Part shown: piece by piece, positions 22,981-35,354 of the stretch | How the letters are laid out: the number at the start of each line of letters is the position of its first letter | How positions within the stretch are numbered: the stretch's first letter is position 1 | Origin: Acheta domesticus | Taxonomy: Eukaryota > Arthropoda > Insecta > Orthoptera > Gryllidae | Assembly (NCBI GenBank): GCA_031308135.1 | Contig: JAHLJT010009436.1 | Coordinates: forward strand, 140,328,303-140,392,302 | Length of the DNA: 64,000 bases | Reading direction: 5' to 3' | Notes under the pieces: generated by a model | What the model was told of the DNA's origin: nothing | The model's input: only the letters and a program-made list of their open reading frames with translations | Databases searched by the model: none | Position numbers and translations under genes: made by a program

Positions 22981-23260
22981 GGGTGTGCGCATTGCTAGAC
23001 GGTCACTTCAACATTCAAACGCAACCCTTGGTTCCATTCCCTGCCGGGGCAAAGTTATAACTGTGCGCTTTGCTTACATATGTCTCAGTACCTATTGCAG
23101 CGTGGCAATGAGAAAACTCTCCCCAAGATTAAAAAGAAAAGTATATACGGTAAAGGGGTGTCTTCTTGCTAACCTTTCGAACCCCTTCTCCCATGGCCGA
23201 GAGGTTGTGTCACCGCTGGTCGGCTAAGGGCCGTAGCGGGCTGTTGAGTCAAAGGACAGG
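22981..23260 (+). mobile_element. tRNA-like SINE remains (tentative)
   Basis: At 23028-23050 ccttggttccattccctgcc resembles a B box (ggttccattcc) with a possible A box about 45 bases upstream; at 23192-23215 catggccgagaggttgtgtc resembles the A box of a Ser/Leu tRNA. Neither has a recognisable body. Confidence 0.25.
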
Positions 23261-24439
23261 GCATAACTAGTTCAATTCATTATGCAAAAGAGAATTCTCA
23301 TGAACGACTTACAAGTAACACATACTGCAAGCTAATACGCTCTGATCGCCCTGATCAGACGTATTTTATTCTTGTATAAGAATGTATTAAAATTGTATGT
23401 ACAATAATTGTCTCAAATTATTGAAAAATAAAAATTAAACCTCAAATATATATCTATTCTTTTTTAAACTATATCTTCAAGATTCAATGATTTGGAAAAG
23501 AAAATTAACAAAAACTGAAAATATCACAATGAAAGACCAGAATTTTCTGAGACATTTGAGTTCTAGAGAAGGAAATAGTTCATGTTTGCTTTGAGATTTT
23601 CTCATCACAGCTCGAGAAGGTGCGAAAAATAGGATTTAATGTTTACAGAGGTACTATTCACTCTTGACTTTGTGACTTTGCAATTACCCTATATTACATA
23701 AACATGTTCTCAAAGGTCATTGTTTTTAAATAAAAACTACACTTCTTCTGAAAAGTGCTTTGATGAGTTCAGAAATAAATTACTGTAAATGTTTAATTTT
23801 TGATTATAACGTTGATAAATTCGTTCGGAGTCCAAACTTTGTCTTTCCTTTGCACTCAGGCTACAGGTAGACGTTATCTCCATTACCTATTCAAATTTGT
23901 TTCAATTTGCATTGAGATTTTCTCATCGCAGCTCTCTGGCTAAAGGTAGACGTTATCTCCATTACCTATTCAAATTTAATTAGAATTATTTGTAATAAAA
24001 TAAAAAAGTTAAAATAATTTTTTTTTCGTAATTGCGCATTTTTCAACTCGCTTGCAAGGAAAATGTCGAGATTAACTACGTAACTAAGATAAACATGTAA
24101 TTATTTCGAAGCAGTAGATTTGTTATGGTGGACAAAAACTTCATTAGCTTGTACTTTGACACTGTGTTATTGAGATTCATACTTATGAATGATTTCAATT
24201 GTCTTCGAGAACATATTCATTAGATATTTACACAGATAAATTTCTCTCATTTAGTGGATTGTCATATGGAAATTAAGGGAGAATCGCGCCTTCTCCAAGT
24301 TCAAAAAATATCTGACACAACTTACAATGTGATTTAAATATGTCATGATAAAAATTCAGAAAAAAATAGCTTGGCGATATTGCGATTTAGGAAGTAACAA
24401 TATTAGAAACATAAACTTCTCTCAAATACTTGGCCACAC
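23261..24439. other. No gene; 79-bp duplication at 23865
   Basis: AT-rich. The block aggtagacgttatctcca and the next 16 bases at 23865 recur at 23944, giving one 79-bp unit and a partial second. The piece gagattttctcatc also occurs at 23592 and 23917. Confidence 0.6.
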
Positions 24440-24980
24440 ACGTTCTTGAAATTTGCACAGTGTCCTGAAAAGGGAAACAAAGCAGTCAAAGAAATCCCGA
24501 TCGAAGGAACCAAACATCGCGCTAGCTCCCTCAAGAGTCTCCGGCGCATTGGCACGTGCCGACGACCCGGCAGCGCTGTTATGGTTGGGGGCAGCACGTG
24601 CGAAGGCCCGGCGCGGCGCTGCGACGGATTTACAACGGAGCTCAGGGCGCAGTTGTGCAAGAAGGAGGGCTCCTTGCGCCCTAAATCACGCTCCCTGACA
24701 ACGGCGGATCCCACCTGAGCCCTGGGCGTAATGCGCGCCTTCGCCACCGCTCCGCCCGCCCGTGCCATCGCCCGCGCGCTGTCGCCCGCGAGAGCTCGCT
24801 CATCGCCCAGACGAACGCAGTGCAGCGGCTCCCCGCCCGCCCTCGCCGCATGACGCGACCCCAGTGCAGGCCCCGCGAGTTAGCTCGGAGCTGCTTGCAC
24901 GCTCAGGAGCACATGAGGCACGGGCAATGGGGTAGTTAGAGGGGGACAAGGAGGGATGTCCGTCCCGGCTGTCACCTTTT
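24440..24980. other. CpG-rich island
   Basis: Abrupt rise in GC and CpG in an AT-rich setting. Frames of 80-120 codons are open on both strands at once, as expected for GC-rich non-coding DNA, and none resembles a protein family. At its right edge is tgagtcat (AP-1-like, 24981). No clear splice sites. Could be a promoter or first exon of an unseen gene. Confidence 0.5.
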
Positions 24981-25199
24981 TGAGTCATCAATTAGAAAAT
25001 TGTATGGTTAGAATTATATAATTTTAATGATTTATTTAAAAATTGTACTCCAATTATTCTGAAATAAATTTAGTTTTTTAATGCACTATAAATAAATGGC
25101 ATGTGCAATTATACTTCTGTATTTATCAAATAGTATAAACTATTCAATAATAGATATTGTTATATTTAATTTTTGGGGGTGATATCATTAGTTTTGCCC

Positions 25200-25445
25200 C
25201 GGGTGTACTGTTCGTAAAGCCTCGCTTGACTGCTTCGGGCCGGTTGCTACCGTTGCCTCTGCACGTTGTTGGCTGGAAGGTCTGCGGTGCAGCGGTTCGA
25301 CACTAGCTACTTCGCCGGGTCGAATTCAGTCTCAGTCTGGAGGAGAATTCTAGCGGCTGGCTGCTCTGATCGGTAGTTTTCGGTTCAATACTGGGAGATT
25401 TCTGGTGCAGAACCGAGACGAACGAGCTACGGACGGGGCGCGATG
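25200..25445 (+). mobile_element. SINE fragment, plus strand, in GC-rich stretch
   Basis: The block from about 25330 (ggaggagaattctagcgg, then gctctgatcggtagttttc) matches the body of the 13018 and 44185 SINEs in the opposite orientation (catgctctgattggtagtt). Upstream, gccgggtcgaattcagtc at 25313 is B-box-like. The rest of the element is not recognisable. Confidence 0.55.
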
Positions 25446-27102
25446 TTTCTTAACAAATATGTTACAATTTTTTTTACCGGCGCAAATACAGAATAGTTCT
25501 GTAAAGTCACGAATCGTTTTTTTTTTATTTTGACAATTTGGAGTTCATCAATAACTCACGATTATTTAGTTTTCGTATTTTACTTACTCACTGAAAATTA
25601 TAGAAATTTGAAGACATTTATGTTAATTAATCAATTATCTCTACAAGAGAACAGTTTCCGTTTGAATCAAACACTTCTTAGTAATTGTGAACATGGACGT
25701 AGAAATATTAGGTTAGACTCCTTCCGGTACACCAAAGGGGGAAAATGAGGTCTCTCGATGCGTCATGTTTTCCGGATGGGGTACAGACAAATTTTACCAG
25801 AGAAATCCAAAATTTTCTAACAGATTTCTTGGTGTAATTTTAGCAACAAAAACAGTTTGTATGGGGACTTAATACACCTTAAGACGATATCAACGATTAA
25901 TTCGATTCTCTTTGACTAAGCGAACCGAATGATTCTATTACTACACGAATATCTCTAGAATATGACGGAAGTATTTAAAAAACACTAGTTTTCGATGATT
26001 TAGATGGAACCCACATTGGTGAAATGCTGTGATTTACTACACAGTCTGCCTGGCATAACATAAATCGTTATGACATGATTCATCAGATTGACAATAATTC
26101 AACCTAATTTTTTAATGAAACATCAAACAAACAAAAATCGATATTCTCTCATTGAACTTTCTATGCCCTAAGAAGAGTAAGTCAGGCAACTGTTATATTT
26201 AAAAACTTCTTTTTATTATGAACCTGCGTAGTAGAAATACACAATTTTTAATAAGAATATGCCTGCCGAAGGCGTCACGCTAAGATATGATTGAAAATCT
26301 TTGATCGGCGATCAAAAAGAGTACAAGTCATTTTTTGGCAAAACCGAGATATGTTCATTTTTGTCAACATCAGCTCGAAATCTATGTCTCGTAAAAAGTG
26401 TACAACTCATATACTAAAAAAAAACTCTGATTTTTTCTGCACAATACAAACATTTTTAATATTCGAAGTACGAACTGAAACAGTTTTCCGCTCTACTGTA
26501 ATTTAAAGCTCGTAAAATAAGTTTTTTTGGCTTGTATTCTAATGATTGCCCATAAGATAAATAATATTGAGGGCAAGGATGCCGCACGTTGATTTCTTCT
26601 TTCCTAGTAAATTTGTTCTCTCTCCCAACAATTCCAAATCAAGTTGCCTTGTTGCCGTATTCTATCCAGGTTTCCTTGTGCTACAGATAAACAAATCATA
26701 TCGAACCAAGCGTTGTCTATGAGTTAACGCCGTTTGTCCATTTGAAACATTTAAAAGAAACTGGTCGCTAAAAGAGCTATTTATGATGTTCCTGGTCAGA
26801 TGTCGAAAATATAGGCAAAGTTCAGATATGTCTGAAAATTACTGTAACTTCTATTGGTACCTAGTGTATTCCATTGAATGCTACAGGCATTAACACAGCT
26901 ATGGGTAATTTATTTTGTGCAAAAAAAAGGTTTTCTATCTATCGCAAGGATTTTAAATGCAAGTGGAATGCACTGTCTCGTCTTTTAAAGTGTAAAATAA
27001 ACAAGCCCCATTTAAGTCCACAAAAGATATGTCATGATAAGAAGTCGCTTATGTAGAGTTCAACATTTCAAAGATGATGAATCACATTCGAACAAAAGGA
27101 AA
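25446..27102. other. No gene recognised
   Basis: AT-rich, short frames only. I looked for piggyBac remains upstream of the family X copy here, because X follows piggyBac at 332, and found none. Confidence 0.5.
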
Positions 27103-28421
27103 ACTAGTGGTGCTACAGAATGGTACAGACTTTCCCGTATTATTTTTGTATTTCTCTTGATCTCGGCTAGCTATTCGGACTTGCTACATACACTTGCCTG
27201 CTGCTCAAAGTACATTACTTTGACATTTTCTTAATTTTTCGTTTTCCTAATGTAGAATGGAAATATTATATTAAGAATATTAAAGAATAGTATAACCTCA
27301 TCCTAAGTGGCAATTTTTTTTGAGAAATTTGGAGCCGTTTTTGAGAAAACTGCATTTAGGCGCGTTTTACATGTAAATTCGAAATTTAAAGCTCGTTTTC
27401 ACAGAAAATTTTTGAGTTTTAGAAAAACTTCATCTGAAGTTATTTGAAGCACTTACACTCACAAATACAATAGGTTTTACAAATTGCTGAAAATGTGCAC
27501 ATTAACAGTGTGAGAGATCTTGTAAAAAAATTACATTTGTGTAATTAAAAAAAACACAAAATGAACTTTTCATCAAATTAAAGAGTGCAATTAGCACTAT
27601 TATTTCAAAAAGTTTGAAAAAAATGTGGAGCCATGTATGAGAAAATTACGTTCGAGCGTTTCTGAAAATGCGGAATTTTGAACTAGTTTTCAAAGAAAAC
27701 AGTTGACTTTTCGAGAAACTTTATATGGCATTATTTAAAGCACATGTACTCATAAATATAATAATGTGTACTAATCGCCGATAATGTAAATATAACCGAC
27801 GTGAGAGACAAGTCAAAAAAATTAAATTTTTGTAATTTTTGAAAAAAACAAAGGAATAGAGCAATATGGCGTTTATGTCATCTCATTAGAGTACATCAGA
27901 CACTATCCTTACCAAAAGAAACCGTGAAATTCGGACTTTTGCTACCTTAATAAGTGTATTTTACTCTATTCTCACAAGAAATTTAAAGAAATAAATTGGA
28001 GCCATTTGTGAGAAAATTTTGAAAATGTCCCAGGGGTTTCGTGTAAAGTACCCCCAAATTTTAAAGAATGTTTTTTTCAAAATTGTATATCTTTGACTAG
28101 AGACAGATGGACATGGGGTTTCTTTATTTTGGAAAAATCCTACGCAAGGTTTAAGCGCTAGTGATGTTTACAGACGGCCAGACAGACGGACGTTTCGCCG
28201 TCAATTGATTTTTCGGTATCAAAGACCCACAAACTAGGGATTCTGGCTACAACACGTGTTATAGGATTTTTGCTTAATTTATGAACTGGTTTTATCCCCT
28301 TTTCGTTATCAGGGCCCGGGAATGATTTTCTTTCTACCGAAAATCCGCCTCTTTTTGCGTAGCATTACATAACTTATATATGGATATACGGAGTAATATT
28401 TGTATGTATACGGGAAAGTAA
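27103..28421 (+). mobile_element. Family X repeat, near full-length reference copy
   Basis: Starts actagtggtgctacagaatg. Contains three imperfect tandem units of about 295-370 bp, each with a ttggagcc...gagaaaa block (27330, 27625, 27998) and two with an actca(c/t)aaatacaata block (27457, 27750). Then come gaatgtcccagg-type sequence (28026), agacagacggacg (28183-28194), tttttcggtatcaaagaccc, gcattacataact (28362) and a terminal ...gggaaagtaa, the partner of aactt on the other side of a long loop. No protein is encoded. About 1.3 kb. Superfamily unknown. Confidence 0.8.
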
Positions 28422-28714
28422 ACAGTATTTTTAAATCAGAAAATTAGTGAGTTTTGTGCTTCATTAATTATTACATTAATATAAAAACTAAGTGAAACAT
28501 ATCGATACCATTCAGCAAAGTCAGTCTGTCTGTCTTCTTTGCTTTTAGCTTTCAGACTTCAACGGCGTCTTCATCAAACAAAGAGTTGAAAAAATACCAG
28601 TTGGTGTTCAACTTTGGAAATAACAGAAAATGTTGATTTCTAACTTTTATTTGTTCTGGTTCTTGTATAAAACTTATCTTGTCACAGAATAAAGAATAAT
28701 ACTGATTTCCCAGT

Positions 28715-28800
28715 CCCCGGTTGGCTCATGGCGTGCTAACTTTCTGTGAGGCGGTCCCGGATTCCTTTTCCGGTCGGGGCCAAAATGAAGCTCCGGATTT
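28715..28800 (+). mobile_element. tRNA-like SINE head (tentative)
   Basis: ccggttggctcatggcgtgc has an A-box-like tggctcatggcg, and ggtcccggattccttttccg about 35 bases later could be a decayed B box. No body matching the main SINE. Confidence 0.35.
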
Positions 28801-29269
28801 CGAATAAAATCATCTCATCAAATCAACGAGTGTCACCTCACAATCACATCCTATTTTACTCTTGATAACACTAAGTGAGATTAAAGAACACACTAAAAGG
28901 AGCAAAGTATTTTAAAACGTAACAATGTTACCAAGTACAATTAATTCTTATTTTCTTCCTAATCATGATGTACACATAACATTGATAATTAGAGAATGAC
29001 TCACTTATTTAACTCAGAGTTGTTATGGAACTGTTTCTAAGTAGATTCCGTAGATGCGGAATATTCACGGCAGAGTGAAGAAAAATATTACTTTGATCAC
29101 GTAATATTTACGTCAGCGTAAGACTGAAAAACGTAATTCATTTTATAAACAGTTCCCACGCACGTCACGCTTTCGCCACACTCACTACGTGGAATTTGTT
29201 TTCTCTTCGTTTTCCTCGTTGTCTGACACATTTCTTCTTTTATTCCGCAATATTTACATACACATCCGC
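28801..29269. other. Nothing recognised
   Basis: AT-rich, no open frame of note. Confidence 0.5.
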
Positions 29270-29640
29270 GTATAGGCGCCTACACGCACGCACGCACTTA
29301 TTCTTTTCGAAGTGGAATTGGGCACGAACGACAAAAAAGAGAGTTACCTAACAGAGTGGGAGATGTGTCTTTGAGGGAATGACTTGCGTCCGCCTCATTT
29401 GCTCCCGTAGGATATATGGCCGGCGCTCACCGTATTTGCGAGGGAGGCCTCCCAGTGCCCTTGAGGACTGCCAGGCATCTGCGGGGCGCCGCGACGCGAC
29501 GGGGTGGCCGACGCGCAGGCTGCTGGCTGCTGCAACTTGCCCTTGTCGTTAGCTCACTTCTTTCATTGGTGCTGAGCAATTTCCACCGCCTGACTCCCCA
29601 ACATGATTATCAACTTTATAAATTAGTCTCTAATCCTTTT
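29270..29640 (+). other. GC-rich island with a membrane-anchor-like open frame
   Basis: An ATG at 29416 opens 77 codons: a basic N-terminus (HLRGAATRRGGRRAG) followed by one hydrophobic segment CWLLQLALVVSSLLSLVLS, the arrangement of a type II signal anchor, then a polar tail ending at 29649. ctcatttgctcccgtag just upstream could be a splice acceptor. The start context is weak and no donor is obvious, so this may be chance. Confidence 0.2.
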
Positions 29641-29644
29641 TCGG

Positions 29645-29862
29645 ATTGATTGTTTATTTTGGGTATCCGGGCGCGTCAACTGCTACGGTTATTAGTCCCG
29701 TAAATGTAGTTAAATTTCGGGAGACCTTGGTGCTGCTTTCCCGCTAGAACATGATCTAGCCATCAACGCCGACCTTAACGCCGACGTGGTACCCCCCAAC
29801 CAGGACAAACTCTAAAACTTTCAACGTGTGGTAGTGTAGTGTAGTAGTGTGTGTGTGTGTGT

Positions 29863-29911
<49 letters not shown>

Positions 29912-30185
29912 GAGAGGTGGGGACAAGGATGAGGAATAAAAGATTCCACGCGATTCTTGTTCTGTTTGTTACTGTTCCGCCTAGTATTGACCAAAGTAAC
30001 CATGGAACACATCACTGAGCAACCGGCATCTAAAATTATGCTCCAATGGTTCAATTAGAACTAACTTGTAGATAGTGTCTAAAGACGCCACTGTCGAGAC
30101 TCGATTTCTACGACTTTCACAAATTCCGTCTCTGTTCAGAGACGCTGTTCAGTTGTTACTCTAAGCCATCTCAGCCAATCTCACT
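29645..30185 (-). mobile_element. tRNA-derived SINE with expanded (GT)n
   Basis: Same family as 13018-13592, more diverged: tatccgggcgcgtcaactgc and attagtcccgtaaatgtagt at the tail side, ccgcctagtattgaccaaag in the body, and a decayed head (gactcgatttctacgac, ctctaagccatctcagcc). Where other copies have a short gtgtagtgcatgttagtg block this copy carries a (GT)n tract at 29849-29905. Confidence 0.75.
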
Positions 30186-31309
30186 ATATCTTTATTAGCT
30201 GATGATTCACCTCGCTACGCTTGTTTTGTAGTATCAGAATGTGTATGACAAGAGGCACGTCGCCACATTTCAATACCGCCGCGAACTATGAGAACAAATG
30301 TTCTTTTCATTTTTGTTGAGAGGTGTCTTTTGGTTTGAGGTTTAACATGGCGTAAAAGTACGACATTGGTCCGAATGTTTTACTCTCTTCCGAAGGAAAG
30401 AGTGTGAGTGAAGGACTTTCTGTTCTCAAATTTCTTACGTACCCGATCGAATTCGAACACATCCACTCTATTCGTAATACGCTTAGAAAATATGTCATTT
30501 TTTACAATTTATAAAAATCCATCGATAAAAAAATCTCGTAAATGTACTAATGATGGATAGGACATTAAGCCCTCCCCCTTCGGGTATCAAAGAGATTTCA
30601 GAAGAAAAATGAAAATTCGCAGATTATGGCACAAGTGGAAAATCAGGCATGTATGCCACCCTCAAAACACATTTACCATCGTGCGTAAGTTGGAAATGAT
30701 GTGTCCCAAGGCCTTAAAAACAAGGTTTCCCGGCGTCTTATAACCACGTTTTCAAAACCACAAGGTTTTTTTCTGGATACACTTCAGTATGAAATATTTT
30801 TGGTCGTTTTATTACATTGTTTAATAGTTCCGTTTCCCCAAAAAGCGAATTACCAGAAACGCCGGAAGTTGGATTCATTTTAACTTTTAAAACAATTATT
30901 TAAAAGCTTCATTTGTTTGGAGATTTCAAATGAATCTTAGTAGAGACGCTCTTCAGCCCAGCATTTATTCCATAATTATACGTAAGTAATGTGCTTTAAA
31001 TCACTTTATAGCATGAAATTTCCACTCTACTACAATTTCTTAATTACCATTGGACACTGCACTAACTACAGTTCCTTAATTGCCCTTGATTTCCGCGGTT
31101 CCTGTCCTTCAGTTGTAAGCGGGAATGAATAATGATTTGCGAAGATACATCGCGGATTGCTTTCGCTTTGTACATTTTATTTTTACTTGTCTAATGGTAT
31201 TATTCACATAACAATAATTAATAAAGTAACAGTTTTTTCAGTTAACTAATGGTGCGGAAACAGCTCACACTAAAACAGCATAAGAAAAAAAATCAGCATC
31301 TTAATAATT
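30186..31309. other. No gene recognised
   Basis: AT-rich, frames of about 60 codons only, no shared repeat noticed. Confidence 0.5.
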
Positions 31310-31830
31310 GTGGGTGAAGGAAGACGCCGAAAAAAATTTGAACTTTTGCAATTTTCAAAAAATAGTGAACAAGCACCATTATTTTAAACGTCTTTAACAC
31401 TATCCAGCGAGAAAAGGTAATCAAAAACGGTGGAGCCTTTTTTCTAAAAATTTTGAGAATGTCCCAGGAACCTCATGTACAGTATTCCTCAAAATTAAAA
31501 TTTCGGTTTCAAATTCAAGGGCCCGCGATATCAGCCAAACCTATTGCGGAATATCAATGTTGGAAAAAATTGGCTGAACGATTTAGCCACTAGGATTGTT
31601 CACCGACAGACGGACGTTCTGCTGTCAGTCGATTTTTCGCTGCCAAGGACCGACAAAACATGGATTCTGGCAACACCAATTGTTAGAGGATTTTTTTCTA
31701 AATTTAGCAACCGGATTTATCGATTTTTTCGTTAGCAAGGCCCAGCAATAAGAATTTTTCTGCCGAAAATTCGCCGTTTTTCGCGTAGCATTACATAACT
31801 TTCTCTCTACTCCGTAGCGAGATAGTAAAA
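31310..31830 (+). mobile_element. Family X repeat, 5' truncated, intact terminal hairpin
   Basis: Contains gaatgtcccaggaacctcat, cagacggacgttctgctgtc, a block like tttttcgctgccaaggacc, and ends gtagcattacataactttct then ctactccgtagcgagatagt. The last 30 bases fold: actttctc pairs with gagatagt across a 13-base loop. Confidence 0.75.
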
Positions 31831-33631
31831 AAAAATCAAGAGCCGGAAAGCGCGCCAGAGCATGATGAGCGGTGATTTGAGACCTCGGTGGCCGCCCGCC
31901 AACATAGCAAGTGGAGGCGCCATTTATGATTGTAATGCTAGCTATTAATCGTTTGGTTCTGTCTCGGGTAATTACAAGATCAACCACATTCACATACACG
32001 TTATCCAACTTACCATAATGTCAAGAACATGCAACTTCCTCTACTTGATTCGCCAGCAAGGGCCACAGGAAGATTAAAGCGTATGATGAGAATGTATGTA
32101 CATATTTTTATCATAAAATTAACGAAATGCAATGAATAACAAAGAAATTTATAGAAACCTACCTGATAATTCTTTCAATTGAAATATTGTTTTTTATTGG
32201 GAACATATGTTCAAAACGAAGCTTAGTGATGAATGAGTAACAAAAATTAAATTATTATTATTAAAATATAATGTGAATTAAATAGTATTTAAATCTAGAA
32301 ATGCATTTAGACAAACTGTTGAATTTGGTACTTCTCTCTTCCATATCACATATGTTACATTTGTTCAAGTTGCAGATTATAGTTCTTATGTTATGATGTT
32401 GTTCTTCATAAATCCCTAGTGCCTGTTGTATAATTATGAATCTTTTCTCTCAACGATTTTCAATTTCATTATTATTGCTTGGTCAACAAAAGCATGACAT
32501 ATTACATCTTAAATGTTAATGTATGATTTAAGGGTTATTGGTCGTTCCGTGATTTACAAAGAGCAGGATTGTCCTTATTTTAAATCTTATTCTGAAAACA
32601 AAATGTAGAAATCCACACAAGAATACTAAATTTAAATAATACTAAATGCAACGTGTGCAATTCTTTAAGTCCCATTTTAAGCGATATTGTGCTCGAAATA
32701 GAATATCCCTTGCATTTCAAATACATTTGGTAAATAATCACCCATAATTCACAGAAAGCGAGTAAAGTAATTATGATTTCGTATTTAAAGCTTAAATTTT
32801 ACATTTTCACATTTAACAGTTCAAATTAATTTAGCAGGAAATGTTTTCTTATAAATGTATTTTCGAGTATTGAAGGGAAGAAAAAAATTGGCATTTACTT
32901 TGTCCAAAAATATGATTATTTAGATTAGAAAGTATTAATTTAATATACCTGCAGATTGCATTAGACAAGATGAAAATTTGAAAAACATTATACCAATATA
33001 GTTTTTGGATGCGACTGATCATTGATGAGGATGACGTACTTTGGCAGCGCGTCGTTGTAGCGTTAGTTGTTTTCTGCCATTTGCTGCCATCTATGAAACA
33101 GTAGTTGAAATTTCAAAGTTTCCTGTCAACACCATTCCGAAGTACTGAGCGCTATCTCTCGAGTATATCACTTGAATCATGTCTATGTTTGTTGTAGTAT
33201 TTGTAGTCGAAGAATGCAATTTGAACTTAAAGTTGAACTAGAGTTTAAAAAAATGTTCTACATCCATCATAAATACAAATGAAGTATCTTAATCTGATAA
33301 TTCATTGAAAGTTGATGTAATATTTTAGTAATGTTATGAAGGAAAAATGAAAAACAAGTTATACGATACATTTAAAACGGCAGACAATATAAAATACTGT
33401 CTACTTGAATGTAAAGGTACGAAGGTGATCAGTCACTCTTGGAAGAGAACATGTTCCTCAGAACAATAATTTTGTACTTAAATAACTCGTCAGTCAATAA
33501 ATGTTCTAGATTAAAATGTAGAGGGGTTTTAAAATAAACAAACAAAAAATTAATAATATAATTATTGACACGTTAAATCATTTGACAGTGATTAATTTAC
33601 CTAATCAGAAAGAAACGGGAAAAACACTACA
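31831..33631. other. No gene recognised
   Basis: AT-rich; at 33040-33110 there is a less AT-rich patch with a gctgccat pair (33077, 33087), but no coding signal. Confidence 0.5.

Positions 33632-33684
<53 letters not shown>
33632..33684. repeat. (ATT)n, no LINE attached
   Basis: About seventeen ATT units with unrelated sequence on both sides: an empty site of the sort the R4/Dong-like elements use. Confidence 0.9.
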
Positions 33685-33685
<1 letters not shown>

Positions 33686-33709
33686 AACAATCACCAGAAT
33701 TTGCTGCTA

Positions 33710-33738
33710 CGTAAATTTATATCGAATATAAATTTACG
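33710..33738. repeat. Perfect 13-bp AT-rich hairpin
   Basis: cgtaaatttatat, a 3-base loop (cga), then atataaatttacg. Confidence 0.85.
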
Positions 33739-34080
33739 AAGCACAAAAGTATTTAGTCAAGGTACTCCTAAGGTCTGTACGTTTCGTTTTTAAAGTCAAG
33801 GTACACAAAATTGTTTGATACTTACATTCTTAAGAACGTAATTTATCATTTAATAAAATTATTGCACGTACTGAGTAGTGCAATAAGAGACAAGCTCCTC
33901 TCAACGATGAATTATTGGATATTTTTGTTCCTCTTAAAATGTGAAACCCCACTTATCGCGTTGACAACTTTTGGAGAAAAACAATATTTTCCTTCATTAA
34001 TCATTTGATTTCTCGCAACCTTTAGATTTCTACCTTCTGTTGATCTTTTAATGGAATAAGTTGCAACTACATCTCACCAA
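33739..34080. other. Nothing recognised
   Basis: AT-rich stretch with one 65-codon frame that matches nothing known to me. Confidence 0.45.
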
Positions 34081-34093
34081 CAACTCATCTCAC

Positions 34094-34725
34094 CTGTAAT
34101 CGATCCAAACTCCACAATTCATCCCAGGCGTTGGCGACGTCCCCCTGGCTGCGCGTGGGCGTGGGCGAGGGCGAGGAGCAGCCCCCCGAAGGCACGCCGG
34201 GCAGCAGAGCACAAGCCGCGGGGCGGGCGGCGCCGCGGGCGCGGGCGCGGGCACTGGCGCAGCCACGCACTGACCTTCCCGGAGGGCACGCGGCTCTTTC
34301 AGGTCAGCGGCGGCGACGGTGGCGGCGGCCGAGACGCCAGCAGCGGCTCCATGGCGCGGGTCACGGTGCGCCTCGGCCGGCGACGGCGGCGGCGTCGCGA
34401 CGTCCTCGCCCGCCCACACCCTCGTCCTCCTCCTCGTCATCGTCCGCGTGGTGGTGGTGGTGGACGGGCCATTGTGGTGCGGCGCGGGATTAGCCAATTG
34501 GACAATTGGAGCCCCCGCCCCCTGCGCCTCACGGCGCGGCGCGGCGGCGGCGACCGTCCTTCCTCGCATTAGCTCATCAGAGGGACGGCCGCTTGACGCG
34601 CAAATCGCGACGTCTCGACGCCGCCGCCGTCGCCGCGATGCGACGCGACGCTGACGGTGGTGTGCGCTCGCCGCTGGGGGCAAGGCGTAGGCGGGCACGG
34701 AGGCCTCTGCAACTAGACACAACAA
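34094..34725 (-). other. CpG island with candidate first exon ending in a splice donor
   Basis: Very GC- and CpG-rich for 630 bp. On the minus strand it ends ggatcgattacag|gtgagatg, a strong donor (CAG|GTGAG) at 34094/34093, after which the sequence is AT-rich at once, as in an intron. One frame is open for 211 codons to the donor and ends GMNCGVWIDYR, with its only ATG 29 nt before the donor; another ends GDVANAWDELWSLDRLQ, which is less repetitive than the Ala/Arg/Pro-rich sequence before it. No protein family is recognised and no upstream ATG is present, so it may be a 5' untranslated or short first coding exon of a minus-strand gene lying to the left. Confidence 0.35.
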
Positions 34726-34729
34726 AGTT

Positions 34730-35354
34730 CGGCTGTCTGGTTACATGGCGGGATATAGAATCTTTGAGAATTTACAATAAAAAAATGAGGTTGCTTTATA
34801 ACTACTTGCTCAAAATTTGTAGCATGAGCGTTATTAGCAATAGGGTGCCTACAAATGTACTAGAAAAGTACCCTGCTAGTACTTCGCAGTTTTGTAGAGC
34901 AGAATGGTGACTTTGATTAATCTGTGTAAGCGTAGGTATTGAAAAATCGAAAATAAAATCGAAAATATTTTGCTTGCCTTCCAGAGGAGTCAAACATTCC
35001 TACTACTTTTCATGATAAAATGAATACTTTTACACAAAAAATAACAGCAACACTAAGCTATTTGCATTTAAATCTTTTATCTTCTTATAATCATATTTCC
35101 ATACACAAAATTGAAAGAAAGTAAATAGTGAATGAACGTAATCCAATCCCGTTTTCTAAATTAGAAACAACTATGCTGCTGTTATAAAACATGATGAACA
35201 CTGAAGGAATAAGGATCATGAGGAAAGAAAAACTAATTAGTAAATTACTAAAATATAGTAATCTTCCAGAATTAAATGTACATTTTGTTTATCTATATCC
35301 AAATTTTACTTCAATTTAACACATGCAAAACTAACGACTGGATGCAATTAAAAA
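34730..35354. other. Nothing recognised
   Basis: AT-rich sequence without notable frames. Confidence 0.5.

Noticed and set aside
26291..27102. piggyBac coding upstream of the 27.1 kb family X copy
   Set aside because: Checked because X follows piggyBac at 332; no transposase motif is readable here, so that neighbourhood is due to insertion, not a shared element.
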